Positions 13,561 to 29,199 of a stretch of DNA of 64,000 bases are shown in pieces. Under the pieces are notes generated by a model that was not told the DNA's origin, made no database searches, and saw only the letters and a list, made by a program, of their open reading frames with translations. This DNA comes from Labia minor (taxonomy: Eukaryota > Arthropoda > Insecta > Dermaptera > Spongiphoridae). The stretch's first letter is position 1; every line of letters starts with the position of its first letter. A program made the position numbers and the translations under genes. Where the stretch lies: contig OY720345.1 in the NCBI GenBank assembly GCA_963082975.1, positions 137,001 to 201,000 of the forward strand, in the 5' to 3' direction.

Positions 13561-16500
13561 CCTTTCATACTTTTTACGGGAATATTAAAAAATGAAATTT
13601 TTAAAAATAAATAATAAATTCGTTCATTTTACATCATAAAAATATTAAAAAAATATATTATTCATATTTCTTACTAAAAATTGTTTTTTTATGCAGAAAA
13701 CCTAGGGTCATCCTACGATGACCTTTCCTAATTTTTACGGGAAAATAAAAAATGAAATTTTTAAAAATAAATAATAAATTAGAACATTTTACATAATAAA
13801 AATATTAAAAAAATATATTATTGATATTTCTGATGAATAATTATTTTTTTATGCCGAAAACCTAGGGTCATCCTACGATGACCTTTCATAATTTTTACGG
13901 GAAAATTAAAAAATGAAATTTTTAAAAATAACTAATAAATTCGTTCATTTTACATCATAAAAAAATTTAAAAAATATATTATTGATATTTCTGATGAATA
14001 TTTATTTTTTTATGACGAAAACCTAGGGTCATCCTACGATGACCTTTCATAATTTTTACGGGAATATTAAAAAATGAAATTTTTAAAAATAAATAATAAA
14101 TTCGTTCATTTTACATCATAAAAATTTTAAAAAAATATACTATTGATTTTTCTGATGAATAATTATTTTATTATGACTAAAACCTAGGGAAAATAATAAA
14201 TAATAATAAATAAATTCGTTTATTTTACATCATAAAAAAAATAAAAAAATATATTATTGATATTTCTGATGAATAATTATTTTTTTATGCCGAAAACCTA
14301 GGGTCATCCTACGATGACCTTTCATAATTTTTACGGGAAAATTAAAAAATGAAATTTTTAAAAATAAATATTAAATTCGTTCATTTTACATCATAAAAAT
14401 ATTAAATAAATATATTATTGATATTTCTGATGAATAATTATTTTATTATGCCGAAAACCTAGGGTCATCCTACGATGACCTTTCATAATTTTTACGGGAA
14501 AATTAAAAAATGAAATTTTTAAAAATAAATAATAAATTCGTTCATTTTACATCATAAAAAAATTAAAAAAATATATTATTGATATTTCTGATGAATAATT
14601 ATTTTTTTATGCCGAAAACCTAGGGTCATCCTACGATGACCTTTCATAATTTTTACGGGAATATTAAAAAATGAAATTTTTAAAAATAAATAATAAATTC
14701 GAACATTTTACATAATAAAAATATTAAAAAAATATATTATTGATATTTCTGATGAATAATTATTTTTTTATGCTGAAAACCTAGGGTGATTCTACGATGA
14801 CCTTTCATAATTTTTACGGGAAAATAAAAAATGAAATTTTTAAAAATAAATAATAAATTCGATCATTTTACATCATAAAAATATTAAAAAAATATATTAT
14901 TGATATTTCTGATGAATAATTATTTTTTTATGCCGAAAACCTAGGGTCATCCTACGATGACCTTTCATAATTTTTACGGGAAAATTAAAAAATGAAATTT
15001 TTAAAAATAACTAATAAATTCGTTCATTTTACATCATAAAAAAATTTAAAAAATATATTATTGATATATCTGATGAATATTTATTTTTTTATGCCGAAAA
15101 CCTAGGGTCATCCTACGATGACCTTTCATAATTTTTACGGGAAAATTAAAAAATGAAATTTTTAAAAATAAATAATAAATTCGTTCATTTTACATCATAA
15201 AAATATTAAAAAAATATACTATTGATTTTTCTGATGAATAATTATTTTATTATGCCTAAAACCTAGTGAAAATAATAAATAATAATAAGTAAATTCGTTC
15301 ATTTTACATCATAAAAAAATTAAAAAAATATATTATTGATATTTCTGATGAATAATTATTTTATTATGCCGAAAACCTAGGGTCATCCTACGATGACCTT
15401 TCATAATTTTTACGGGAAAATTAAAAAATGATATTTTTAAAAATAAATAATAAATTCGTTCATTTTACATCATAAAAAAATTAAAAAAATATATTATTGA
15501 TATTTCTGATGAATAATTATTTTTTTATGCCGAAAACCTAGGGTCATCCTACGATGACCTTTCATAATTTTTACGGGAATATTAAAAAATGAAATTTTTA
15601 AAAATAAATAATAAAGTCGAACATTTTACATAATAAAAATATTAAAAAAATATATTATTGATATTTCTTACTAAAAATTATTTTTTTATTCAGAAAACCT
15701 AGGGTCATCCTACGATGGCCTTTCATAATTTTTACGGGAAAATTAAAAAATGAAATTTTTAAAAATAACTAATAAATTCGTTCATTTTACATCATAAAAA
15801 AATTTAAAAAATATATTATTGATATTTCTGATGAATAATTATTTTTTTATGCCGAAAACCTAGGGTCATCCTACGATGACCTTTCATAATTTTTACGGGA
15901 AAATTAAAAAATGAAATTTTTAAAAATAAATAATAAATTCGTTCATTTTACATCATAAAAATATTAAAAAAATATATTATTCATATTTCTTACTAAAAAT
16001 TATTTTTTTATGCAGAAAACCTCGGGTCATCCTACGATGACCTTTAATAATTTTTACGGGAATATTTAAAAATGAAATTTTTAAAAATAAATAATAAATT
16101 CGTTCATTTTACATAATAAAAATATTAAAAAAATATATTATTGATATTTCTGATGAATAATTATTTTTTTATGCCGAAAACCTAGGGTCATCCTACGATG
16201 ACCTTTCATAATTTTTACGGGAATATTAAAAAATGAAATTTTTAAAAATAAATAATAAATTCGTTCATTTTACATCATAAAAATATTAAAAAAATATATT
16301 ATTCATATTTCTTACTAAAAATTGTTTTTTTATGCAGAAAACCTAGGGTCATCCTACGATGACCTTTCATAATTTTTACGGGAATATTAAAAAATGAAAT
16401 TTTTAAAAATAAATAATAAATATGCTCATTTTACATAATAAAAATATTAAAAAAATATATTATTGATATTTCTGATGAATAATTATTTTATTATGCCTAA

Positions 16501-16855
16501 AACCTAGGGTCATCCTACGATGACCTTTCATAATTTTTACGGGAAAATTAAAAAATGAAATTTTTAAAAATAAATAATAAATTCGTTCATTTTACATCAT
16601 AAAAAAATTAAAAAAATATATTATTGATATTTCTGATGAATAATTATTTTTTTATGCCGAAAACCTAGGGTCATCCTACGATGACCTTTCATAATTTTTA
16701 CGGGAATATTAAAAAATGAAATTTTTAAAAATAAATAATAAATTCGTTCATTTTACATCATAAAAATATTAAAAAAATATATTATTCATATTTCTTACTA
16801 AAAATTGTTTTTTTATGCAGAAAACCTAGGGTCATCCTACGATGACCTTTCCTAA
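11510..16855 (+). repeat. Duplication, offset 3124 bp
   Basis: About 11.51-13.73 kb matches about 14.63-16.85 kb. Shared rare markers are ggtgattctacg (11661, 14785), gatatatctgatg (11939, 15063), gtcgaac (12492, 15616), gatggcc (12590, 15714) and aaatatgctc (13294, 16418). The match stops at about 13.73 kb, where the first copy lacks one 160-bp monomer. Confidence 0.82.
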
Positions 16856-19800
16856 TTTTTACGGGAATATTAAAAAATGAAATTTTTAAAAATAAATAAT
16901 AAATTCGCTCATTTTACATAATAAAAATATTAAAAAAATATATTATTGATATTTCTGATGAATAATTATTTTTTTATGACGAAAACCTAGGGTCATCCTA
17001 CGATGACCTTTCATAATTTTTACGGGAAAATAAAAAATGAAATTTTTAAAAATAAATAATAAATTAGAACATTTTACATAATAAAAATATTAAAAAAATA
17101 TATTATTGATATTTCTGATGAATAATTATTTTTTTATGCCGAAAACCTAGGGTCATCCTACGATGACCTTTCATAATTTTTACGGGAAAATTAAAAAATG
17201 AAATTTTTAAAAATAACTAATAAATTCGTTCATTTTACATCATAAAAAAATTTAAAAAATATATTATTGATATTTCTGATGAATATTTATTTTTTTATGC
17301 CGAAAACCTAGGGTCATCCTACGATGACCTTTCATAATTTTTACGGGAAAATTAAAAAATGAAATTTTTAAAAATAAATAATAAATTCGTTCATTTTACA
17401 TCATAAAAATATTAAAAAAATATACTATTGATTTTTCTGATGAATAATTATTTTATTATGCCTAAAACCTAGTGAAAATAATAAATAATAATAAGTAAAT
17501 TCGTTCATTTTACATCATAAAAAAATTAAAAAAATATATTATTGATATTTCTGATGAATAATTATTTTTTTATGCCGAAAACCTAGGGTCATCCTACGAT
17601 GACCTTTCATAATTTTTACGGGAATATTTAAAAATGAAATTTTTAAAAATAAATAATAAATTCGTTCATTTTACATCATAAAAATATTAAAAAAATATAT
17701 TATTGATATTTCTGATGAATAATTATTTTTTTATGCCGAAAACCTAGGGTCATCCTACGATGACCTTTCCTAATTTTTACGGGAATATTAAAAAATGAAA
17801 TTTTTAAAAATAAATAATAAATTCGCTCATTTTACATAATAAAAATATTAAAAAAATATATTATTGATATTTCTGATGAATAATTATTTTTTTATGACGA
17901 AAACCTAGGGTCATCCTACGATGACCTTTCATAATTTTTACGGGAAAATAAAAAATGAAATTTTTAAAAATAAATAATAAATTCGAACATTTTACATAAT
18001 AAAAATATTAAAAAAATATATTATTGATATTTCTGATGAATAATTATTTTTTTATGCCGAAAACCTAGGGTCATCCTACGATGACCTTTCATAATTTTTA
18101 CGGGAAAATAAAAAATGAAATTTTTAAAAATAAATAATAAATTCGATCATTTTACATCATAAAAATATTAAAAAAATATATTATTGATATTTCTGATGAA
18201 TAATTATTTTTTTATGCCGAAAACCTAGGGTCATCCTACGATGACCTTTCATAATTTTTACGGGAAAATTAAAAAATGAAATTTTTAAAAATAAATAATA
18301 AATTCGTTCATTTTACATCATAAAAATTTTAAAAAAATATACTATTGATTTTTCTGATGAATAATTATTTTATTATGACTAAAACCTAGGGAAAATAATA
18401 AATAATAATAAATAAATTCGTTCATTTTACATCATAAAAAAATTAAAAAAATATATTATTGATATTTCTGATGAATAATTATTTTTTTATGCCGAAAACC
18501 TAGGGTCATCCTACGATGACCTTTCATAATTTTTACGGGAAAATTAAAAAATGAAATTTTTAAAAATAAATAATAAATTCGTTCATTTTACATCATAAAA
18601 ATATTAAAAAAATATACTATTGATTTTTCTGATGAATAATTATTTTATTATGCCTAAAACCTAGTGAAAATAATAAATAATAATAAATAAATTCGTTCAT
18701 TTTACATCATAAAAAAATTAAAAAATTATATTATTGATATTTCTGATGAATAATTATTTTTTTATGCCGAAAACCTAGGGTCATCCTACGATGACCTTTC
18801 ATAATTTTTAAGGGAAAATTAAAAAATGAAATTTTTAAAAATAAATAATAAATTCGATCATTTTACATCATAAAAATATTAAAAAAATATATTATTCATA
18901 TTTCTTACTAAAAATTATTTTTTTATGCAGAAAACCTAGGGTCATCCTACGATGACCTTTCATAATTTTTATGGCAAAATTAAAAAATGAAATTTTTAAA
19001 AATAAATAATAAATTCGTTCATTTTAAATCATAAAAATATTAAAAAAATATATTATTCATATTTCTTACTAAAAATTATTTTTTTATGCCGAAAACCTAG
19101 GGTCATCCTACGATGACCTTTCATAATTTTTACGGGAAAATTAAAAAATGAAATTTTTAAAAATAAATAATAAATTCGTTCATTTTACATCATAAAAATA
19201 TTAAAAAAATATATTATTCATATTTCTTACTAAAAATTATTTTTTTATGCAGAAAACCTAGGGTCATCCTACGATGACCTTTAATAATTTTTACGGGAAT
19301 ATTTAAAAATGAAATTTTTAAAAATAAATAATAAATTCGTTCATTTTACATCATAAAAATATTAAAAAAATATATTATTGATATTTCTGATGAATAATTA
19401 TTTTTTTATGCCGAAAACCTAGGGTCATCCTACGATGACCTTTCATAATTTTTACGGGAATATTAAAAAATGAAATTTTTAAAAATAAATAATAAATTCG
19501 TTCATTTTACATCATAAAAATATTAAAAAAATATATTATTCATATTTCTTACTAAAAAATGTTTTTTTATGCAGAAAACCTAGGGTCATCGTACGATGAC
19601 CTTTCCTAATTTTTACGGGAATATTAAAAAATGAAATTTTTAAAAATAAATAATAAATTCGCTCATTTTACATAATAAAAATATTAAAAAAATATATTAT
19701 TGATATTTCTGATGAATAATTATTTTTTTATGACGAAAACCTAGGGTCATCCTACGATGACCTTTCATAATTTTTACGGGAAAATAAACAATGAAATTTT

Positions 19801-22800
19801 TAAAAATAAATAATAAATTCGAACATTTTACATCATAAAAATATTAAAAAAATATATTATTGATATTTCTGATGAATAATTATTTTATTATGCCTAAAAC
19901 CTAGGGTCATCCTACGATGACCTTTCATAATTTTTACGGGAAAATTGAAAAATGAAATTTTTAAAATTAAATATTAAATTCGTTCTTTTTACATCATAAA
20001 AATATTAAATAAATATATTATTGATATTTCTGATGAATAATTATTTTTTTATGAAAAAACCTAGGTTCATCCTACGATGACCTTTCATAATTTATACGGG
20101 AATATTAAAAAATGAAATTTTTAAAAATAAATAATAAATTCGTTCATTTTACATTATAAAAATATTAAAAAAATATATTATTGATATTTCTGATGAATAA
20201 TTATTTTTTTATGCCGAAAACCTAGGGTCATCCTACGATGACCTTTCATAATTTTTACGGGAAAATTAAAAAATGATATTTTTAAAAATAAATAATAAAT
20301 TCGTTCATTTTACATCATAAAAAAATTAAAAAAATATATTATTGATATTTCTGATGAATAATTATTTTTTTATGCCGAAAACCTAGGGTCATCCTACGAT
20401 GACCTTTCATAATTTTTACGGGAATATTAAAAAATGAAATTTTTAAAAATAAATAATAAAGTCGAACATTTTACATAATAAAAATATTAAAAAAATATAT
20501 TATTGATATTTCTTACTAAAAATTATTTTTTTATTCAGAAAACCTAGGGTCATCCTACGATGGCCTTTCATAATTTTTACGGGAAAATTAAAAAATGATA
20601 TTTTTAAAAATAAATAATAAATTCGTTCATTTTACATCATAAAAATATTAAAAAAATATACTATTGATTTTTCTGATGAATAATTATTTTATTATGCCTA
20701 AAACCTAGTGAAAATAATAAATAATAATAAGTAAATTCGTTCATTTTACATCATAAAAAAATTAAAAAAATATATTATTGATATTTCTGATGAATAATTA
20801 TTTTATTATGCCGAAAACCTAGGGTCATCCTACGATGACCTTTCATAATTTTTACGGGAAAATTAAAAAATGATATTTTTAAAAATAAATAATAAATTCG
20901 TTCATTTTACATCATAAAAAAATTAAAAAAATATATTATTGATATTTCTGATGAATAATTATTTTTTTATGCCGAAAACCTAGGGTCATCCTACGATGAC
21001 CTTTCATAATTTTTACGGGAATATTAAAAAATGAAATTTTTAAAAATAAATAATAAAGTCGAACATTTTACATAATAAAAATATTAAAAAAATATATTAT
21101 TGATATTTCTTACTAAAAATTATTTTTTTATTCAGAAAACCTAGGGTCATCCTACGATGGCCTTTCATAATTTTTACGGGAAAATTAAAAAATGAAATTT
21201 TTAAAAATAACTAATAAATTCGTTCATTTTACATCATAAAAAAATTTAAAAAATATATTATTGATATTTCTGATGAATAATTATTTTTTTATGCCGAAAA
21301 CCTAGGGTCATCCTACGATGACCTTTCATAATTTTTACGGGAAAATTAAAAAATGAAATTTTTAAAAATAAATAATAAATTCGTTCATTTTACATCATAA
21401 AAATATTAAAAAAATATATTATTCATATTTCTTACTAAAAATTATTTTTTTATGCAGAAAACCTCGGGTCATCCTACGATGACCTTTAATAATTTTTACG
21501 GGAATATTTAAAAATGAAATTTTTAAAAATAAATAATAAATTCGTTCATTTTACATAATAAAAATATTAAAAAAATATATTATTGATATTTCTGATGAAT
21601 AATTATTTTTTTATGCCGAAAACCTAGGGTCATCCTACGATGACCTTTCATAATTTTTACGGGAATATTAAAAAATGAAATTTTTAAAAATAAATAATAA
21701 ATTCGTTCATTTTACATCATAAAAATATTAAAAAAATATATTATTCATATTTCTTACTAAAAATTGTTTTTTTATGCAGAAAACCTAGGGTCATCCTACG
21801 ATGACCTTTCATAATTTTTACGGGAATATTAAAAAATGAAATTTTTAAAAATAAATAATAAATATGCTCATTTTACATAATAAAAATATTAAAAAAATAT
21901 ATTATTGATATTTCTGATGAATAATTATTTTATTATGCCTAAAACCTAGGGTCATCCTACGATGACCTTTCATAATTTTTACGGGAAAATTAAAAAATGA
22001 AATTTTTAAAAATAAATAATAAATTCGTTCATTTTACATCATAAAAAAATTAAAAAAATATATTATTGATATTTCTGATGAATAATTATTTTTTTATGCC
22101 GAAAACCTAGGGTCATCCTACGATGACCTTTCATAATTTTTACGGGAATATTAAAAAATGAAATTTTTAAAAATAAATAATAAATTCGTTCATTTTACAT
22201 CATAAAAATATTAAAAAAATATATTATTCATATTTCTTACTAAAAATTGTTTTTTTATGCAGAAAACCTAGGGTCATCCTACGATGACCTTTCCTAATTT
22301 TTACGGGAATATTAAAAAATGAAATTTTTAAAAATAAATAATAAATTCGCTCATTTTACATAATAAAAATATTAAAAAAATATATTATTGATATTTCTGA
22401 TGAATAATTATTTTTTTATGACGAAAACCTAGGGTCATCCTACGATGACCTTTCATAATTTTTACGGGAAAATAAAAAATGAAATTTTTAAAAATAAATA
22501 ATAAATTAGAACATTTTACATAATAAAAATATTAAAAAAATATATTATTGATATTTCTGATGAATAATTATTTTTTTATGCCGAAAACCTAGGGTCATCC
22601 TACGATGACCTTTCATAATTTTTACGGGAAAATTAAAAAATGAAATTTTTAAAAATAACTAATAAATTCGTTCATTTTACATCATAAAAAAATTTAAAAA
22701 ATATATTATTGATATTTCTGATGAATATTTATTTTTTTATGCCGAAAACCTAGGGTCATCCTACGATGACCTTTCATAATTTTTACGGGAAAATTAAAAA

Positions 22801-25680
22801 ATGAAATTTTTAAAAATAAATAATAAATTCGTTCATTTTACATCATAAAAATATTAAAAAAATATACTATTGATTTTTCTGATGAATAATTATTTTATTA
22901 TGCCTAAAACCTAGTGAAAATAATAAATAATAATAAGTAAATTCGTTCATTTTACATCATAAAAAAATTAAAAAAATATATTATTGATATTTCTGATGAA
23001 TAATTATTTTTTTATGCCGAAAACCTAGGGTCATCCTACGATGACCTTTCATAATTTTTACGGGAATATTTAAAAATGAAATTTTTAAAAATAAATAATA
23101 AATTCGTTCATTTTACATCATAAAAATATTAAAAAAATATATTATTGATATTTCTGATGAATAATTATTTTTTTATGCCGAAAACCTAGGGTCATCCTAC
23201 GATGACCTTTCCTAATTTTTACGGGAATATTAAAAAATGAAATTTTTAAAAATAAATAATAAATTCGCTCATTTTACATAATAAAAATATTAAAAAAATA
23301 TATTATTGATATTTCTGATGAATAATTATTTTTTTATGACGAAAACCTAGGGTCATCCTACGATGACCTTTCATAATTTTTACGGGAAAATAAAAAATGA
23401 AATTTTTAAAAATAAATAATAAATTCGAACATTTTACATAATAAAAATATTAAAAAAATATATTATTGATATTTCTGATGAATAATTATTTTTTTATGCC
23501 GAAAACCTAGGGTCATCCTACGATGACCTTTCATAATTTTTACGGGAAAATAAAAAATGAAATTTTTAAAAATAAATAATAAATTCGATCATTTTACATC
23601 ATAAAAATATTAAAAAAATATATTATTGATATTTCTGATGAATAATTATTTTTTTATGCCGAAAACCTAGGGTCATCCTACGATGACCTTTCATAATTTT
23701 TACGGGAAAATTAAAAAATGAAATTTTTAAAAATAAATAATAAATTCGTTCATTTTACATCATAAAAATTTTAAAAAAATATACTATTGATTTTTCTGAT
23801 GAATAATTATTTTATTATGACTAAAACCTAGGGAAAATAATAAATAATAATAAATAAATTCGTTCATTTTACATCATAAAAAAATTAAAAAAATATATTA
23901 TTGATATTTCTGATGAATAATTATTTTTTTATGCCGAAAACCTAGGGTCATCCTACGATGACCTTTCATAATTTTTACGGGAAAATTAAAAAATGAAATT
24001 TTTAAAAATAAATAATAAATTCGTTCATTTTACATCATAAAAATATTAAAAAAATATACTATTGATTTTTCTGATGAATAATTATTTTATTATGCCTAAA
24101 ACCTAGTGAAAATAATAAATAATAATAAATAAATTCGTTCATTTTACATCATAAAAAAATTAAAAAATTATATTATTGATATTTCTGATGAATAATTATT
24201 TTTTTATGCCGAAAACCTAGGGTCATCCTACGATGACCTTTCATAATTTTTAAGGGAAAATTAAAAAATGAAATTTTTAAAAATAAATAATAAATTCGAT
24301 CATTTTACATCATAAAAATATTAAAAAAATATATTATTCATATTTCTTACTAAAAATTATTTTTTTATGCAGAAAACCTAGGGTCATCCTACGATGACCT
24401 TTCATAATTTTTATGGCAAAATTAAAAAATGAAATTTTTAAAAATAAATAATAAATTCGTTCATTTTAAATCATAAAAATATTAAAAAAATATATTATTC
24501 ATATTTCTTACTAAAAATTATTTTTTTATGCCGAAAACCTAGGGTCATCCTACGATGACCTTTCATAATTTTTACGGGAAAATTAAAAAATGAAATTTTT
24601 AAAAATAAATAATAAATTCGTTCATTTTACATCATAAAAATATTAAAAAAATATATTATTCATATTTCTTACTAAAAATTATTTTTTTATGCAGAAAACC
24701 TAGGGTCATCCTACGATGACCTTTAATAATTTTTACGGGAATATTTAAAAATGAAATTTTTAAAAATAAATAATAAATTCGTTCATTTTACATCATAAAA
24801 ATATTAAAAAAATATATTATTGATATTTCTGATGAATAATTATTTTTTTATGCCGAAAACCTAGGGTCATCCTACGATGACCTTTCATAATTTTTACGGG
24901 AATATTAAAAAATGAAATTTTTAAAAATAAATAATAAATTCGTTCATTTTACATCATAAAAATATTAAAAAAATATATTATTCATATTTCTTACTAAAAA
25001 ATGTTTTTTTATGCAGAAAACCTAGGGTCATCGTACGATGACCTTTCCTAATTTTTACGGGAATATTAAAAAATGAAATTTTTAAAAATAAATAATAAAT
25101 TCGCTCATTTTACATAATAAAAATATTAAAAAAATATATTATTGATATTTCTGATGAATAATTATTTTTTTATGACGAAAACCTAGGGTCATCCTACGAT
25201 GACCTTTCATAATTTTTACGGGAAAATAAACAATGAAATTTTTAAAAATAAATAATAAATTCGAACATTTTACATCATAAAAATATTAAAAAAATATATT
25301 ATTGATATTTCTGATGAATAATTATTTTATTATGCCTAAAACCTAGGGTCATCCTACGATGACCTTTCATAATTTTTACGGGAAAATTGAAAAATGAAAT
25401 TTTTAAAATTAAATATTAAATTCGTTCTTTTTACATCATAAAAATATTAAATAAATATATTATTGATATTTCTGATGAATAATTATTTTTTTATGAAAAA
25501 ACCTAGGTTCATCCTACGATGACCTTTCATAATTTATACGGGAATATTAAAAAATGAAATTTTTAAAAATAAATAATAAATTCGTTCATTTTACATTATA
25601 AAAATATTAAAAAAATATATTATTGATATTTCTGATGAATAATTATTTTTTTATGCCGAAAACCTAGGGTCATCCTACGA
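15150..25680 (+). repeat. 5442-bp tandem segmental duplication
   Basis: About 15.15-20.24 kb is repeated at about 20.59-25.68 kb, with the same order of variant monomers and few visible changes. Landmarks 5442 bp apart are the 114-bp junction (15263/20705), aaattagaac (17061/22503), the aaaaaattatatt copy (near 18.72/24.16 kb), the perfect palindrome (19584/25026) and tttatacggg (20076/25518). It spans more than 30 monomers, so it is an amplified higher-order block. At the far end the second copy has one extra monomer (aaatattaaattcg). Confidence 0.88.
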
Positions 25681-28600
25681 TGACCTTTCATAATTTTTAC
25701 GGGAAAATTAAAAAATGAAATTTTTAAAAATAAATATTAAATTCGTTCATTTTACATCATAAAAATATTAAATAAATATATTATTGATATTTCTGATGAA
25801 TAATTATTTTATTATGCCGAAAACCTAGGGTCATCCTACGATGACCTTTCATAATTTTTACGGGAAAATTAAAAAATGATATTTTTAAAAATAAATAATA
25901 AATTCGTTCATTTTACATCATAAAAAAATTAAAAAAATATATTATTGATATTTCTGATGAATAATTATTTTTTTATGCCGAAAACCTAGGGTCATCCTAC
26001 GATGACCTTTCATAATTTTTACGGGAATATTAAAAAATGAAATTTTTAAAAATAAATAATAAAGTCGAACATTTTACATAATAAAAATATTAAAAAAATA
26101 TATTATTGATATTTCTTACTAAAAATTATTTTTTTATTCAGAAAACCTAGGGTCATCCTACGATGGCCTTTCATAATTTTTACGGGAAAATTAAAAAATG
26201 AAATTTTTAAAAATAACTAATAAATTCGTTCATTTTACATCATAAAAAAATTTAAAAAATATATTATTGATATTTCTGATGAATAATTATTTTTTTATGC
26301 CGAAAACCTAGGGTCATCCTACGATGACCTTTCATAATTTTTACGGGAAAATTAAAAAATGAAATTTTTAAAAATAAATAATAAATTCGTTCATTTTACA
26401 TCATAAAAATATTAAAAAAATATATTATTCATATTTCTTACTAAAAATTATTTTTTTATGCAGAAAACCTCGGGTCATCCTACGATGACCTTTAATAATT
26501 TTTACGGGAATATTTAAAAATGAAATTTTTAAAAATAAATAATAAATTCGTTCATTTTACATAATAAAAATATTAAAAAAATATATTATTGATATTTCTG
26601 ATGAATAATTATTTTTTTATGCAGAAAACCTAGGGTCATCCTACGATGACCTTTAATAATTTTTACGGGAATATTTAAAAATGAAATTTTTAAAAATAAA
26701 TAATAAATTCGTTCATTTTACATCATAAAAATATTAAAAAAATATATTATTCATATTTCTTACTAAAAATTGTTTTTTTATGCAGAAAACCTAGGGTCAT
26801 CCTACGATGACCTTTCATAATTTTTACGGGAATATTAAAAAATGAAATTTTTAAAAATAAATAATAAATATGCTCATTTTACATAATAAAAATATTAAAA
26901 AAATATATTATTGATATTTCTGATGAATAATTATTTTATTATGCCTAAAACCTAGGGTCATCCTACGATGACCTTTCATAATTTTTACGGGAAAATTAAA
27001 AAATGAAATTTTTAAAAATAAATAATAAATTCGTTCATTTTACATCATAAAAAAATTAAAAAAATATATTATTGATATTTCTGATGAATAATTATTTTTT
27101 TATGCCGAAAACCTAGGGTCATCCTACGATAACCTTTCATAATTTTTACGGGAAAATTAAAAAATGAAATTTTTAAAAATAAATAATAAATTCGATCATT
27201 TTACATCATAAAAATATTAAAAAAATATATTATTCATATTTCTTACTAAAAATTATTTTTTTATGCAGAAAACCTAGGGTCATCCTACGATGACCTTTCA
27301 TAATTTTTACGGGAATATTTAAAAAGGAAATTTTTAAAAATAAATAATAAATTCGTTCATTTTACATCATAAAAATATTAAAAAAATATATTATTGATAT
27401 TTCTGATGAATAATTATTTTTTTATGCCGAAAACCTAGGGTCATCCTACGATGACCTTTAATAATTTTTACGGGAATATTTAAAAATGAAATTTTTAAAA
27501 ATAAATAATAAATTCGTTCATTTTACATCATAAAAATATTAAAAAAATATATTATTGATATTTCTGATGAATAATTATTTTTTTATGCCGAAAACCTAGG
27601 GTCATCCTACGATGACCTTTCATAATTTTTACGGGAATATTAAAAAATGAAATTTTTAAAAATAAATAATAAATTCGTTCATTTTACATCATAAAAATAT
27701 TAAAAAAATATATTATTCATATTTCTTACTAAAAAATGTTTTTTTATGCAGAAAACCTAGGGTCATCGTACGATGACCTTTCCTAATTTTTACGCGAATA
27801 TTAAAAAATGAAATTTTTAAAAATAAATAATAAATTCGCTCATTTTACATAATAAAAATATTAAAAAAATATATTATTGATATTTCTGATGAAAATTATT
27901 TTTTTATGACGAAAACCTAGGGTCATCCTACGATGACCTTTCATAATTTTTACGGGAAAATAAACAATGAAATTTTTAAAAATAAATAATAAATTCGAAC
28001 ATTTTACATCATAAAAATATTAAAAAAATATATTATTGATATTTCTGATGAATAATTATTTTATTATGCCTAAAACCTAGGGTCATCCTACGATGACCTT
28101 TCATAATTTTTACGGGAAAATTGAAAAATGAAATTTTTAAAATTAAATATTAAATTCGTTCTTTTTACATCATAAAAATATTAAAAAAATATATTATTGA
28201 TATTTCTGATGAATAATTATTTTTTTATGAAAAAACCTAGGTTCATCCTACGATGACCTTTCATAATTTATACGGGAATATTAAAAAATGAAATTTTTAA
28301 AAATAAATAATAAATTCGTTCATTTTACATTATAAAAATATTAAAAAAATATATTATTGATATTTCTGATGAATAATTATTTTTTTATGCCGAAAACCTA
28401 GGGTCATCCTACGATGACCTTTCATAATTTTTACGGGAAAATTAAAAAATGAAATTTTTAAAAATAAATATTAAATTCGTTCATTTTACATCATAAAAAT
28501 ATTAAATAAATATATTATTGATATTTCTGATGAATAATTATTTTATTATGCCGAAAACCTAGGGTCATCCTACGATGACCTTTCATAATTTTTACGGGAA

Positions 28601-29199
28601 AATTAAAAAATGATATTTTTAAAAATAAATAATAAATTCGTTCATTTTACATCATAAAAATATTAAAAAAATATATTATTCATATTTCTTACTAAAAATT
28701 GTTTTTTATGCAGAAAACCTAGGGTCATCCTACGATGACCTTTCATAATTTTTACGGGAATATTAAAAAATGAAATTTTTAAAAATAAATAATAAATATG
28801 CTCATTTTACATAATAAAAATATTAAAAAAATATATTATTGATATTTCTGATGAATAATTATTTTATTATGCCTAAAACCTAGGGTCATCCTACGATGAC
28901 CTTTCATAATTTTTACGGGAAAATTAAAAAATGAAATTTTTAAAAATAAATAATAAATTCGTTCATTTTACATCATAAAAAAATTAAAAAAATATATTAT
29001 TGATATTTCTGATGAATAATTATTTTTTTATGCCGAAAACCTAGGGTCATCCTACGATAACCTTTCATAATTTTTACGGGAAAATTAAAAAATGAAATTT
29101 TTAAAAATAAATAATAAATTCGATCATTTTACATCATAAAAATATTAAAAAAATATATTATTCATATTTCTTACTAAAAATTATTTTTTTATGCAGAAA

